From NCBI RefSeq assembly GCF_019343475.1, contig NZ_CP072454.1, positions 1 through 64,000 of the forward strand: a DNA stretch of 64,000 bases, read 5' to 3'. The notes beneath the pieces are model-generated. The model searched no databases. It saw only the letters and a program-made list of their open reading frames with translations, and was not told where the DNA came from. Position numbers and translations under genes: made by a program. The stretch is from Providencia sp. R33. GTDB taxonomy: Bacteria; Pseudomonadota; Gammaproteobacteria; Enterobacterales; Enterobacteriaceae. Positions within the stretch are counted from its first letter, which is position 1, and every line of letters starts with the position of its first letter. Shown one piece after another: positions 8,847 through 16,605 of this stretch.

Positions 8847-9563
8847 CTAATTATCAGTTTTTTTGTTTTATTCAATATTTATTCGCATGCAGGTATATTA
8901 GCGAATAAAAGCCGTATTATTTTTGATTCTAACCAAGAACCACAAACCCTACTTATCGCAAATACAAATGAATATCCTGTTGTTGTACAAACATGGGTCG
9001 ATAACGGTAATGGTAGTCCTTTGAGTGTTGTGCCCGTCATTGTCACCCCATCTACGTTTAGATTATAGCCTAAACAAACTCAAGTATTAAAATTGTTTAA
9101 TCTAAATGAGCAAGACATCAAATCAGAATTAGTTTACTGGCTAAACCTTTATGAAATCCCTCCTAAAGATTCAAATATTGCAAATAGCCATATTCCAAAG
9201 GTCGATTTAGCAATGAATACCCAACATAAAATATTTATTAGACCTTCTCATCTAGGATCCTTTCCATCTGATATTGAAAAATATCTCACATTTAAAGTTA
9301 TACAAGAAGATGGACAGTCTATATTACAAGTAAAAAACGCATCTAATTTTCATATTTCATTCACTGAAATATGTCTTACATCAAAAGAAAATAAAGATTG
9401 TAATAATTCTGTTAAGCAAGAAATGGATATGATGTTAAAGCCTACTGACACAAGGAATTATATGCTTGAATATACCACATCAAAAATGTCTTTCAGTAAA
9501 GTCACTTATTTATTTATTGATGATAGCGGCAGAATAATAAAGAAAATTGAGAATATACAATAG
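8847..9563 (+). pseudogene. Fimbrial chaperone, 5'-truncated by IS6 and carrying an amber stop
   Basis: PapD-like periplasmic chaperones donate a strand to pilin subunits. The frame enters from the IS6 end and reads LIISFFVLF...HAGILANKSRIIF, the remains of a signal peptide and first beta strand, then TWVDNGNG. It meets TAG at 9066-9068 right after TPSTFRL, where family members usually have Glu, Gln or Lys before Pro. The same frame continues without shift through LYEIPPK (the conserved chaperone motif) and KIFIRPS to 9563. So one nonsense codon plus loss of the native start disable it. An ATG inside the IS (8796) now opens the frame. No usher or pilin gene is adjacent; it is a relic of a fourth fimbrial operon. 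Confidence 0.85.
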
Positions 9564-9583
9564 TTTCACATAAGAAAAAATTA

Positions 9584-10300
9584 GGGGCTGTCCTAGATAA
9601 CTAAGATCATCTAGGATAGTTTCATGAGAAAAAGCAGACTCAGTCAGTACAAACAGGAACGGTTACTTGAGCTGTTTATTGCAGGCTCTACAGCCCGTAT
9701 TGCCGCAGAGCTGGTTGGTGTCCACAGGAACACTGCCGCTTACTATTTTCATCGGCTCAGAGTGCTGATAGCAGAGCACGTTGATAAGCACTCTTGGTTT
9801 GATGGTGAAATTGAATTGGACGAAAGTTATTTTGGTGGTCGTCGTAAAGGCCTTCGTGGTAGAGGTGCTGCTGGCAAAGTGCCTGTTTTCGGGCTTCTTA
9901 AGCGTGGTGGCAAGGTTTATACCAAGGTCATACCCGATGCTAAATCGCGGACATTATTGCCAATAATTGAGTCAAAAATTTACCCTGACAGCATCGTCTA
10001 CACAGATAATTTTGCCAGTTATGACGTACTGGATGTGAGCGATTTTAAGCATTACAGGATCAATCACAGCACCCAGTTTGTCGACAAAAAAGACCGGCAA
10101 AATCACATCAATGGCATAGAGAATTTTTGGAACCAAGCGAAGCGTCACATGCGTAAATTTAACGGTATTCCGAAGGCTCATTTTGAGCTGTATTTAAAAG
10201 AGTGTGAATGGCGATTTAACACACCTAGTGCAAAACAACAATTAACTATTCTAAAACAGATAGTTAAAGGTAAAATTTAAACCTTATCTAGGACAGCCCC
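9584..10300 (+). mobile_element. IS1595-family insertion sequence with 8-bp target duplication
   Basis: A 717-bp element with inverted termini GGGGCTGTCCTAGATAA (left) and its near-complement at 10284-10300. It is flanked by a perfect 8-bp direct repeat AAAAATTA at 9576-9583 and 10301-10308, so it inserted by simple transposition and has not rearranged since. It lies 20 bases past the end of the broken chaperone frame. Confidence 0.93.
9624..10280 (+). CDS. IS1595-family (IS1016-like) transposase
   Basis: Two hundred and eighteen residues with the DDE/N-type core of the IS1595 family: IELDESYFGGRRKG (first Asp and the diagnostic ESYFGG), VYTDNFASYD (second Asp), and NHINGIENFWNQAKRHMRKFNG (third catalytic region). 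An N-terminal HTH reads IAAELVGVHRNTAAYYFHR. The frame is intact and centred in the element, with normal length for the IS1016-like subgroup. It supports an active or recently active copy. Confidence 0.93.
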   Translation: MRKSRLSQYKQERLLELFIAGSTARIAAELVGVHRNTAAYYFHRLRVLIAEHVDKHSWFDGEIELDESYFGGRRKGLRGRGAAGKVPVFGLLKRGGKVYTKVIPDAKSRTLLPIIESKIYPDSIVYTDNFASYDVLDVSDFKHYRINHSTQFVDKKDRQNHINGIENFWNQAKRHMRKFNGIPKAHFELYLKECEWRFNTPSAKQQLTILKQIVKGKI

Positions 10301-11173
10301 AAAAATTATATATTTATCAGTAAAAAAATTAATATCTATAATAAATAGGTAGATTATATTTATCAATATGATATCCCATTGCAATGATGGGGGGTTAAAA
10401 TAAAAAGTGAATTATAATTTACTTAACAAGAAGTAGATAACTACAAACACTCTAATAAAGTAAACGAAATTATCTCATTATATATAAAACCTCCTATTTT
10501 CTTATATTTTCTCGCAATAAACTAAGGTATCGATTTATAATTACCTTAGATTACGATTGGAATAATTAAACAATGTTTAATAAGAGGGTAAGAAATATAG
10601 TTCTTCACTCAACCATAAGTTGATGGATATTTCGCAACGCTTTGATATTATGTTGTTGCGTTACTTTGAAGAATATAAGAGAATGATGAGGCTGTATACA
10701 CCAATATATCGACCTATAATTTCTAATCAACACTTTCATATACTGAGATTGTATAATTTCTATAAACGATAGATTGAATAGGTTTCTATTTCAATTAAAA
10801 CACTTGGTTATTAAACTTGAAAATTCTATCTGCCAATTTCTAAGATGATATTTTCATTCTAATAAATTTAGTCACCACTTTTAAAATTAACATTATAAAA
10901 CTGGTTTTTATATAAAATTACTCATGTATTAATACTTTTAGTTAAACTATAGAGCTAGAACATTATATATGGCATTTATCAAATCATTAGTAGAATTATG
11001 TTAATCCGAGAGAAATTAATCTTAAGATAATGATATTTAAATATATTTAAATATCATTATCTACTATAACTAGTATGCGATAAAATACAAAAACTTACTA
11101 ATCTATACTACCTGTTTTCTATAATGTTCTAATTTTATAGTAGCCTTTATTTATAATAAAATGATCTTTAATT
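10301..11173. other. AT-rich gene-poor interval
   Basis: It begins with the second copy of the IS1595 target duplication. No usher or pilin sequence can be read. The only notable frame is 10623-10772 (+), 49 codons starting MDISQRFDIMLLRYFEEYK; its composition looks protein-like but there is no strong ribosome-binding site and I do not recognise it. The interval may be residue of the broken fourth fimbrial operon. Confidence 0.35.
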
Positions 11174-12109
11174 TTATAGCGCATCCAATACTAATATACC
11201 CAATGCATTGGAAATCCCTGAAACTGATGCAGTTCCATATAGTGTTACTCCTACAGAGATTGTACTACTAGTCAAATTATTTAATTGAATTCCTGCACCA
11301 TTAGCTTGTACTTGTGTTCCGTTAAGAGAAACCTGTCCCGAAACACCATTATTAAAATTCAGTCGTCCATTTGATACGTTATTACCTGTTAATCTCAATT
11401 GATAGTTTTGGGCACTGCCACTGGTACAGTTAATAGAAAGTGCTTGCGTTGAAGATAAGCCATTGACGTTTAGTTCTGTAGAATTAAATTTAATATTGAT
11501 ATCAGATAACAGCGAACAAACAGATTTATCATCAGGGGGACTGGGAATAACAGCATATGGTATATGTGACGAGATAGCTATCCACTTTTGTGGAGCCGTT
11601 CTGTCACGACATTGGAAGTGAGTCTGAAATACCTCAGATAATCCCGCAGGAACAGATGACTCTGTGCCCATACCATATAATGAAGACCAAGTTAGCCTAG
11701 GATTTTGCGATAATATAGAATTTACCCATTCAACAGCTTGATTTTTGGCTGTATTAATCTCACTCTCACTGCAGGTTGAATTGAAAAAATCTAAGCATGT
11801 AAAATGAGTACCAGTCGGACACCATTGAGTTGTCGAGGTTCCCATATAGAAATTAGATGCGATAGATCCCAAAGTAGCTGCCACTACAGTCATCGTTCTT
11901 CCTCCCCAAGCGGCAGTTTCATTAACTGGATTCCACGTATTCCATTGTATATCACTAACAGAAATATTCCCATTAGCAACCAGAGTTGTATAATTAGAGG
12001 TATATAATGGTCTAAACTCTATCCAAGAGAATGAAGAGAAGGATGTTAAAAACAAAAACACACCAACAGTTTTAAAAAAAAATTGATTTTTTATTTTTTT
12101 AAAAATCAT
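11174..12109 (-). CDS. Putative fimbrial tip adhesin (two-domain architecture)
   Basis: Three hundred and eleven residues with a signal peptide (Lys-rich start, then VGVFLFLTSFSSFS). The first 190 or so mature residues contain paired cysteines (WCPTGTHFTCLDFF, STCSES, FQCRDR) and resemble no lectin domain I can name. The last 110 residues have pilin-like character: VCSLL, ALSINCTSGSAQNYQLRLTG, VSLNGTQV, and a final beta strand suited to donor-strand exchange. That is the layout of MrpH-type tip adhesins. It lies on the same strand, 357 bases after the first fimbrial operon, which otherwise has no adhesin. Whether it is co-transcribed is unclear. Confidence 0.65.
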   Translation of the reverse strand: MIFKKIKNQFFFKTVGVFLFLTSFSSFSWIEFRPLYTSNYTTLVANGNISVSDIQWNTWNPVNETAAWGGRTMTVVAATLGSIASNFYMGTSTTQWCPTGTHFTCLDFFNSTCSESEINTAKNQAVEWVNSILSQNPRLTWSSLYGMGTESSVPAGLSEVFQTHFQCRDRTAPQKWIAISSHIPYAVIPSPPDDKSVCSLLSDINIKFNSTELNVNGLSSTQALSINCTSGSAQNYQLRLTGNNVSNGRLNFNNGVSGQVSLNGTQVQANGAGIQLNNLTSSTISVGVTLYGTASVSGISNALGILVLDAL

Positions 12110-12466
12110 AATAATATCTCGCAGTATTTCATTAAAATAATTAATAGATTAATGAGGAAATTAACTTACCTTTATATTTAAATATACTCAACTATATATC
12201 TTTAGATACTTACCATTTAAGATATGAAAAGTTAATTATATCTATGAAATTAATACCTCTGAAAATTTTAACTTTTAAAAACCCTAAAGAAAATAAAATT
12301 CTTAAAAGTAATTAAATTGCCATGTCATTTAGATAAAATAAAAATGGAGTTACTGTTTTTATATAAAAATAGCATCTAATTAGTAGTTCATATACCACAG
12401 GCAATATATTCTAAATACATTAGATTGCATAGAAGAAACTGTTTATAAATAAAAATAAATCTTATT
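12110..12466. other. AT-rich interval between fimbrial operon 1 and the adhesin gene
   Basis: No coding frame is supported. Its base composition is even more AT-rich than the neighbours. It could hold a promoter for the adhesin gene, but I see no convincing -35/-10 pair and no clear terminator for the upstream operon. Confidence 0.4.
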
Positions 12467-13018
12467 TCATTCATACTCCAGCATAAACGTCGTCGTTGCC
12501 TCAAAGGCTCCTCGTCCTATCGTTTTAGTCAGTAAGGGAGTGGGTTCACCCTGTACATAGGCTTTGAGATTAAGATTATTACCATTTCCCATATGCAATT
12601 GCTGAATATAGTTTTTTGCTTTATTCAATAAAATTGGTGTACCATTTTCAGCTTCTAATCCTATAGCAATACCACTTGCTTGACTCCCAGCATTAAGCGC
12701 TAATAATCCAGGTAAGGCTGCACTTTCAGTTCCCATAAAAGTCACTTGAACTTCTTTCCCCAATACTAAATCACAATTAATTAACCGAATTGTAAATGGC
12801 TGACTGTGTGTTCGAGTATTCAAATACAAATATTTATCTACAATAGTGCCAAAATCCAATTCGATATTTTCATCGCCAGGATATACTTCGCAAGCGTCCT
12901 CAACCAACGTTCCATCAAATTGTACGGTTTCCGACTGCGCACAAAGCGGCACAGTCACTAAACTCAGTGACAAGACTAAAGGCCATAATTGATGTAATGG
13001 TATTTGCATTTTTTTCAT
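12467..13018 (-). CDS. Minor fimbrial subunit, last gene of operon 1
   Basis: A 183-residue pilin with signal peptide (start MKKMQIPLHQLWPLVLSLSLV). The mature domain opens with FDGTLVEDACEVYPGDENIELDFG, holds a disulfide pair (Cys in EDACEV and LINCD), and ends with a beta strand and Tyr-Glu. It is the counterpart of the gene at 27661-28227 in operon 2: both share the GDENI...FGTIV-KYLY signature and probably occupy the same place in the tip or rod. ATG 13012 is an alternative start that is better spaced from AAAGGA. Confidence 0.85.
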   Translation of the reverse strand: MKKMQIPLHQLWPLVLSLSLVTVPLCAQSETVQFDGTLVEDACEVYPGDENIELDFGTIVDKYLYLNTRTHSQPFTIRLINCDLVLGKEVQVTFMGTESAALPGLLALNAGSQASGIAIGLEAENGTPILLNKAKNYIQQLHMGNGNNLNLKAYVQGEPTPLLTKTIGRGAFEATTTFMLEYE

Positions 13019-13032
13019 TTCCTTTTATCGTG

Positions 13033-13557
13033 TCATTGAAAATCGATGGTCAATGTCCCGGTCGCAGAAAAATTATCACCAACCAGTTCCGTTGCTGCAC
13101 GTTTAATTGGAACTGCTGATAATCTTGGTGGATTTGAACTATCAATGGCAAACGCCTTGTTCAGCTCTAACGGTATCCCGTCTTTTTGAATTTGAATGCC
13201 TAATTTTCCGTTATTTAAAGGGCTGCTGGCGCGTAATGTCGCATTATCAAATCCGGTACCAGCCAGCGTTCCACTGAACGTCAATGTCACATTCCACGGT
13301 TGACTTAAGTCACCTTGGCAATTCAATTGGTACGGAATGTCTTGTTTAAATAGATTCCCATCCACTTTGCGCACCCCCACCTTTCCAAAAGAAACACGTA
13401 TAGGGTTAGTTTGTCCTAACTCACAAACAGGGGGCAGTACTAGCGTGCCATCAAAATGCCAATTAGCTTCTACCGCTAAGGGCATCATCATAAGGAGCCC
13501 CCCTAAACTGCATAAATAGCAATAACGTTGACTTGCGCTTATCAGTAACTTTTTCAT
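13033..13557 (-). CDS. Minor fimbrial subunit (tandem paralogue 4)
   Basis: A 174-residue pilin with an N-terminal signal peptide. Its mature part carries the shared GTLVLPPVCELG...RVSFGKVGVRKVDG pattern, a second Cys in LNCQGDLS, and the C-terminal strand ATGTLTIDFQ. It is the fourth in a row of four homologous subunits (15111 to 13033) and overlaps the stop of the preceding gene in an ATGA arrangement, implying translational coupling. Within the row it keeps the Pro-Pro before the first Cys and the V/I-D-G turn. Confidence 0.85.
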   Translation of the reverse strand: MKKLLISASQRYCYLCSLGGLLMMMPLAVEANWHFDGTLVLPPVCELGQTNPIRVSFGKVGVRKVDGNLFKQDIPYQLNCQGDLSQPWNVTLTFSGTLAGTGFDNATLRASSPLNNGKLGIQIQKDGIPLELNKAFAIDSSNPPRLSAVPIKRAATELVGDNFSATGTLTIDFQ

Positions 13558-14051
13558 TGATAGTTCACCTTTAATGTCGCCAAAGCAGTAAAGCTACCGC
13601 CATCTGTATCATTAAAGCCCGCAGTCATATTTTTAATCGGCGCAGCTTTTAAAGAAGGCAAAGAGGTGTAATTAATATTCACTGGCTGATTAATTGCTTG
13701 CCGAACATTATTGATATAAAAAGCAACGCCTAATTTGTTATTGCTTGTTTTTAATGCGCCATTGCTATTAAACAATGTAGGGTCACCTTCTAAGGTGAAT
13801 GTCAGATTATTTTTTGCTAACCCTGTACACGATAGACTCAATGGCAATGTTTGTACGTAGTTATTACCGTCAATGCGCGTTAACAAAATATCTCCAAAAT
13901 GAATCGCCGCTTGATTATTGTTATTTAGAATACATTCTGGTGGCGTCACAATTAAATTACCGTAAAGATTTGCTCCTAATCCCAGCGCAAATGGAGAGCT
14001 TATGACACAAAAAAAACAGAGTGCCACTTGTTGTCGGTGAATAAATTTCAT
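13554..14051 (-). CDS. Minor fimbrial subunit (tandem paralogue 3)
   Basis: A 165-residue pilin from ATG 14051, chosen because AAGGGGAA precedes it; an upstream in-frame ATG at 14081 lies inside the preceding gene. Signal peptide ends near SPFALG. The mature part has NLIVTPPECILNNNNQAAIHFGDILLTRIDGNNY-type sequence, a Cys partner in LSCTG, and the terminal strand ALATLKVNYQ. It belongs to the block of four related subunits, most like the preceding gene. Confidence 0.84.
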   Translation of the reverse strand: MKFIHRQQVALCFFCVISSPFALGLGANLYGNLIVTPPECILNNNNQAAIHFGDILLTRIDGNNYVQTLPLSLSCTGLAKNNLTFTLEGDPTLFNSNGALKTSNNKLGVAFYINNVRQAINQPVNINYTSLPSLKAAPIKNMTAGFNDTDGGSFTALATLKVNYQ

Positions 14052-14061
14052 CTTGTTCCCC

Positions 14062-14559
14062 TTAACGGTAATCCACCACAAAAGTTAATGTCCCATTGAA
14101 ATTCCCTCCATCAGTTAATACCGTTCCCGAGGGTTTTACTGGCACCGCATAAAGCGTAGGTTGACCACTACCATAAGTAAAATTAACAATATCACCATTA
14201 CTCAATCGAGATGAATCCTGATAAACCGCTATCCCTAGATCCGTCCGACCTGTACGAATGACATTTTGCCCATTGAGCGTGATCGGGTCCCAACTCACTG
14301 TCATTTTTAATGCATTGCTATAGACATTCGTACAATTTAAGGTGTAATCAATGCGTGTGCGTTTATAGCTACTATTGTCAATCAGTGTTTCATGGATATC
14401 GCCAAAATTGACATCTACCACTGTACCGCTATTCACGGTACATTCTGGCGGAGTGACAACCAGTGTTCCTGTAAAATAAACATCCAATGCTCGTGATAAT
14501 GCGGGACTTAATAAACAAAGTAGGCCGATAAAATACCGAACAAAAAGAGTGTTATTCAT
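14062..14559 (-). CDS. Minor fimbrial subunit (tandem paralogue 2)
   Basis: A 165-residue pilin with a signal peptide ending near SRALD. The mature part reads GTLVVTPPECTVNSG then VDVNFGDIHETLID, with a Cys partner in LNCTN and a C-terminal TLTFVVDYR strand. It shares a long stretch (TDLGIAVYQDSSRLSNGD, then YAVPVKPSGTVL) with the next upstream paralogue, so these two are the most recent duplicates in the row. Confidence 0.85.
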   Translation of the reverse strand: MNNTLFVRYFIGLLCLLSPALSRALDVYFTGTLVVTPPECTVNSGTVVDVNFGDIHETLIDNSSYKRTRIDYTLNCTNVYSNALKMTVSWDPITLNGQNVIRTGRTDLGIAVYQDSSRLSNGDIVNFTYGSGQPTLYAVPVKPSGTVLTDGGNFNGTLTFVVDYR

Positions 14560-14574
14560 AAGATATTCCCGCTT

Positions 14575-15111
14575 TTATTGATAATTTAACGTCACAGTCA
14601 TTGTGCCAGAGAAGGACCCCGCATCACTGAGCATTACACCACTAGGCTTTATCGGTACCGCATACAAGTTCGGAGGATTACCATAGGTAAAGTTAATTGA
14701 TGCTCCATTACTTAAGCGAGTCGAATCCCGATAAATGGCAATACCTAAATTTGTTCGGTTTGTACTGACAGCAGAAACGCCGTTAAAGGTTACTGGATCC
14801 CATGATAGTCCCATATTCAACGCATTTTTTTCTAAGGCTTTGCAAGATAATCCAGTATTAATAGGGGTTCGCTTATAACTCACTCCATCAATTAATCCTT
14901 GTTGCACCTCTTCAAAACGCACAATTTGTATTGAACTACCACTACTAAACGAACACTGTGGAGGCATCGTAATGGTCAACGTTAAATTCAGATTTGCGGT
15001 ATCAGCACGTACGACATGGAATAGACTTCCAAATAATAGCGAGCTAAAAAAAAGAACGCTAAACACAATAAGAGCTTTAACTCCTACGGTCACATGCTGC
15101 ATCAATAACAT
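14575..15111 (-). CDS. Minor fimbrial subunit (tandem paralogue 1)
   Basis: A 178-residue pilin starting at ATG 15111 behind AGGAG. A longer than usual hydrophobic leader (VGVKALIVFSVLFFSSLLFG) precedes ITMPPQCSFSSGSSIQIVRFEEV. The Cys partner lies in LSCKALEK, and it ends TVTLNYQ. It is a close paralogue of the following gene (shared TNLGIAIYRDSTRLSNG and YAVPIKPSGVML). The RFEEV motif departs from the FGDI of the others, which may change its subunit-interface groove. Confidence 0.85.
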   Translation of the reverse strand: MLLMQHVTVGVKALIVFSVLFFSSLLFGSLFHVVRADTANLNLTLTITMPPQCSFSSGSSIQIVRFEEVQQGLIDGVSYKRTPINTGLSCKALEKNALNMGLSWDPVTFNGVSAVSTNRTNLGIAIYRDSTRLSNGASINFTYGNPPNLYAVPIKPSGVMLSDAGSFSGTMTVTLNYQ

Positions 15112-15120
15112 CGTTGACTC

Positions 15121-15729
15121 CTAATCATAACTTACCTGAAAGCGAATGATTGCCTGATAAGCTCCCGAACTTAATCCTGCTGTAGTGCGAATCGGGGTAA
15201 TATAATAAGTTAATTGATTCTGCCCCGGAGAAACCAGCTCAGGCGTACTGTATTGCCCTATTGCAATAGGATGAGAAGACGCATTACTCAATTGTAATGC
15301 AATCCCTTTTGCTCCCGTAACGGCCGCTAATTGTGGATTTTGATTGTCCGCTGTGGCCAAAAAACGAATTTTCATCGCTGGCATATCAGCACTCCACAAT
15401 AAGTTACCGAGTTTATTACGATTACGACTTTCACCACTTAAACAATCTTCTAAACGTAGTTGTACCGCGACAGGCGTACCTGTTTGACCAGCTGTCTGTA
15501 ATTGCCCCGTCCCTAATGTCCCCAATTCAACCGTTTGATATGCTGAAGACATCGCTAATCGGCAAGCACTTTCCGTTAAAGCCCCGTGTACATACAATGT
15601 CCCATTAGCCCCATCGACATCCCAGTTATCCACTTTGTCGAGTTCAGTACTGAGCGCGGTGCTACTGAGTAAACACAATCCTAAACCGCACGCCATCATA
15701 TTATGAGGTATCTTATTGGCTTCTTTCAT
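15121..15729 (-). CDS. Minor fimbrial subunit, adaptor-like, after the chaperone gene
   Basis: A 202-residue pilin from ATG 15729, preceded by AGGAGG; the in-frame ATG at 15765 is less likely. Signal peptide ends near STALS. Mature features are WDVDGANGTLYVHGALTESACRL, a Cys partner in LRLEDCLSGE, and a final RFQVSYD strand. It is the direct counterpart of 27006-27620 in operon 2 (both contain NWDVxGANG and the GLxLQxxN region). Its position straight after the chaperone matches the E-type subunit of mrp-like operons. Confidence 0.85.
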   Translation of the reverse strand: MKEANKIPHNMMACGLGLCLLSSTALSTELDKVDNWDVDGANGTLYVHGALTESACRLAMSSAYQTVELGTLGTGQLQTAGQTGTPVAVQLRLEDCLSGESRNRNKLGNLLWSADMPAMKIRFLATADNQNPQLAAVTGAKGIALQLSNASSHPIAIGQYSTPELVSPGQNQLTYYITPIRTTAGLSSGAYQAIIRFQVSYD

Positions 15730-15776
15730 GATGCCCTCCTGCGTTGAAATCTGCTTTAACGTCATCTTGTTTGAAG

Positions 15777-16553
15777 TTACTGTTTATCTGATACCACGTG
15801 ACAGCGATTATCTTGACAAGTAAACGTCAACATTGGTCGTCCACCGTAGTCATTGATATAAGTGAGTACAGGCTTACTACCTAAAGCTTTTGTACTTCCG
15901 CCCATGAGCAAACTGCTTTTAGGAGCAACCATCAACGGTTCAAATCCCGCAACTGTTTTTCCGTCTTTTACTGAAGCTGCATCAACAAGAGTCACAAAAT
16001 ACGGCGTTGGATTCTCAACACTGTATTGATCACCTTGACGAGTGAGGGTAATTTTTTCTTGCCATGGATTCTCCATCTGTTGGCGAGTTGGAATAATCGC
16101 TTTTGGACGATAAAACAGCTTAATTCGAGTTTGCAACGCCAGCTGAAGTGTGTTGGGTTTGTCACTCTTAGGCGGGATTTCACGCAAATTGAAATAATAA
16201 ACGGACTCCCTATCTTGCGGCAGTGACGCGACACTCGGTAGTGCTTGAATTTTCACTTGGCTTTTAGCGCCAGGCTCAACACGCTGAACGGGAGGTAATA
16301 CCGTAAAGGGTTCAGTGATTTTTTCGCCTTGGGCATTTTCAATCCAGCCTTGCGCTAGATAAGGTAATTGCTTATTTTCATTACTGATATTTAAACTAAT
16401 GGATTTATCTTCACCCGTCATAATTGCACGAGTGCGATCTAAAGCCACCGCAGCTTGCGCTGACGACAGTGTCGCGGATATCAACACAGTCCCAACCAAA
16501 AAAGCAGCAATAGGATGATGATTTCTTTTATTGATTTTATTACTCTGTAACAT
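15777..16553 (-). CDS. Periplasmic fimbrial chaperone (PapD family), operon 1
   Basis: Two hundred and fifty-eight residues with a signal peptide ending near AQA. It shows the PapD-family landmarks VALDRTRAIMTGEDKS (first strand), PYLAQGWIEN, FTVLPPVQRVEPGAKSQVKI, YYFNLREIPPKS (chaperone signature) and IKLFYRPK (binding-cleft Lys). It caps subunits and delivers them to the usher encoded just upstream. It is strongly similar to the chaperone of operon 2, which retains the same ESVYYFNLREIPPKSDKPN stretch. A nonessential tail TCQDNRCHVV suggests a disulfide. Confidence 0.93.
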   Translation of the reverse strand: MLQSNKINKRNHHPIAAFLVGTVLISATLSSAQAAVALDRTRAIMTGEDKSISLNISNENKQLPYLAQGWIENAQGEKITEPFTVLPPVQRVEPGAKSQVKIQALPSVASLPQDRESVYYFNLREIPPKSDKPNTLQLALQTRIKLFYRPKAIIPTRQQMENPWQEKITLTRQGDQYSVENPTPYFVTLVDAASVKDGKTVAGFEPLMVAPKSSLLMGGSTKALGSKPVLTYINDYGGRPMLTFTCQDNRCHVVSDKQ

Positions 16554-16605
16554 ATTCTTTTACCTTAGTATGAAGAAGAGATAAACCTCTTCAATCATGT
16601 CATTT

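Noticed and set aside
10623..10772. A 49-codon small gene (MDISQRFDIM...)
   Set aside because: Protein-like composition but no ribosome-binding site, no recognisable family and no conserved neighbour; noted in the interval entry only.
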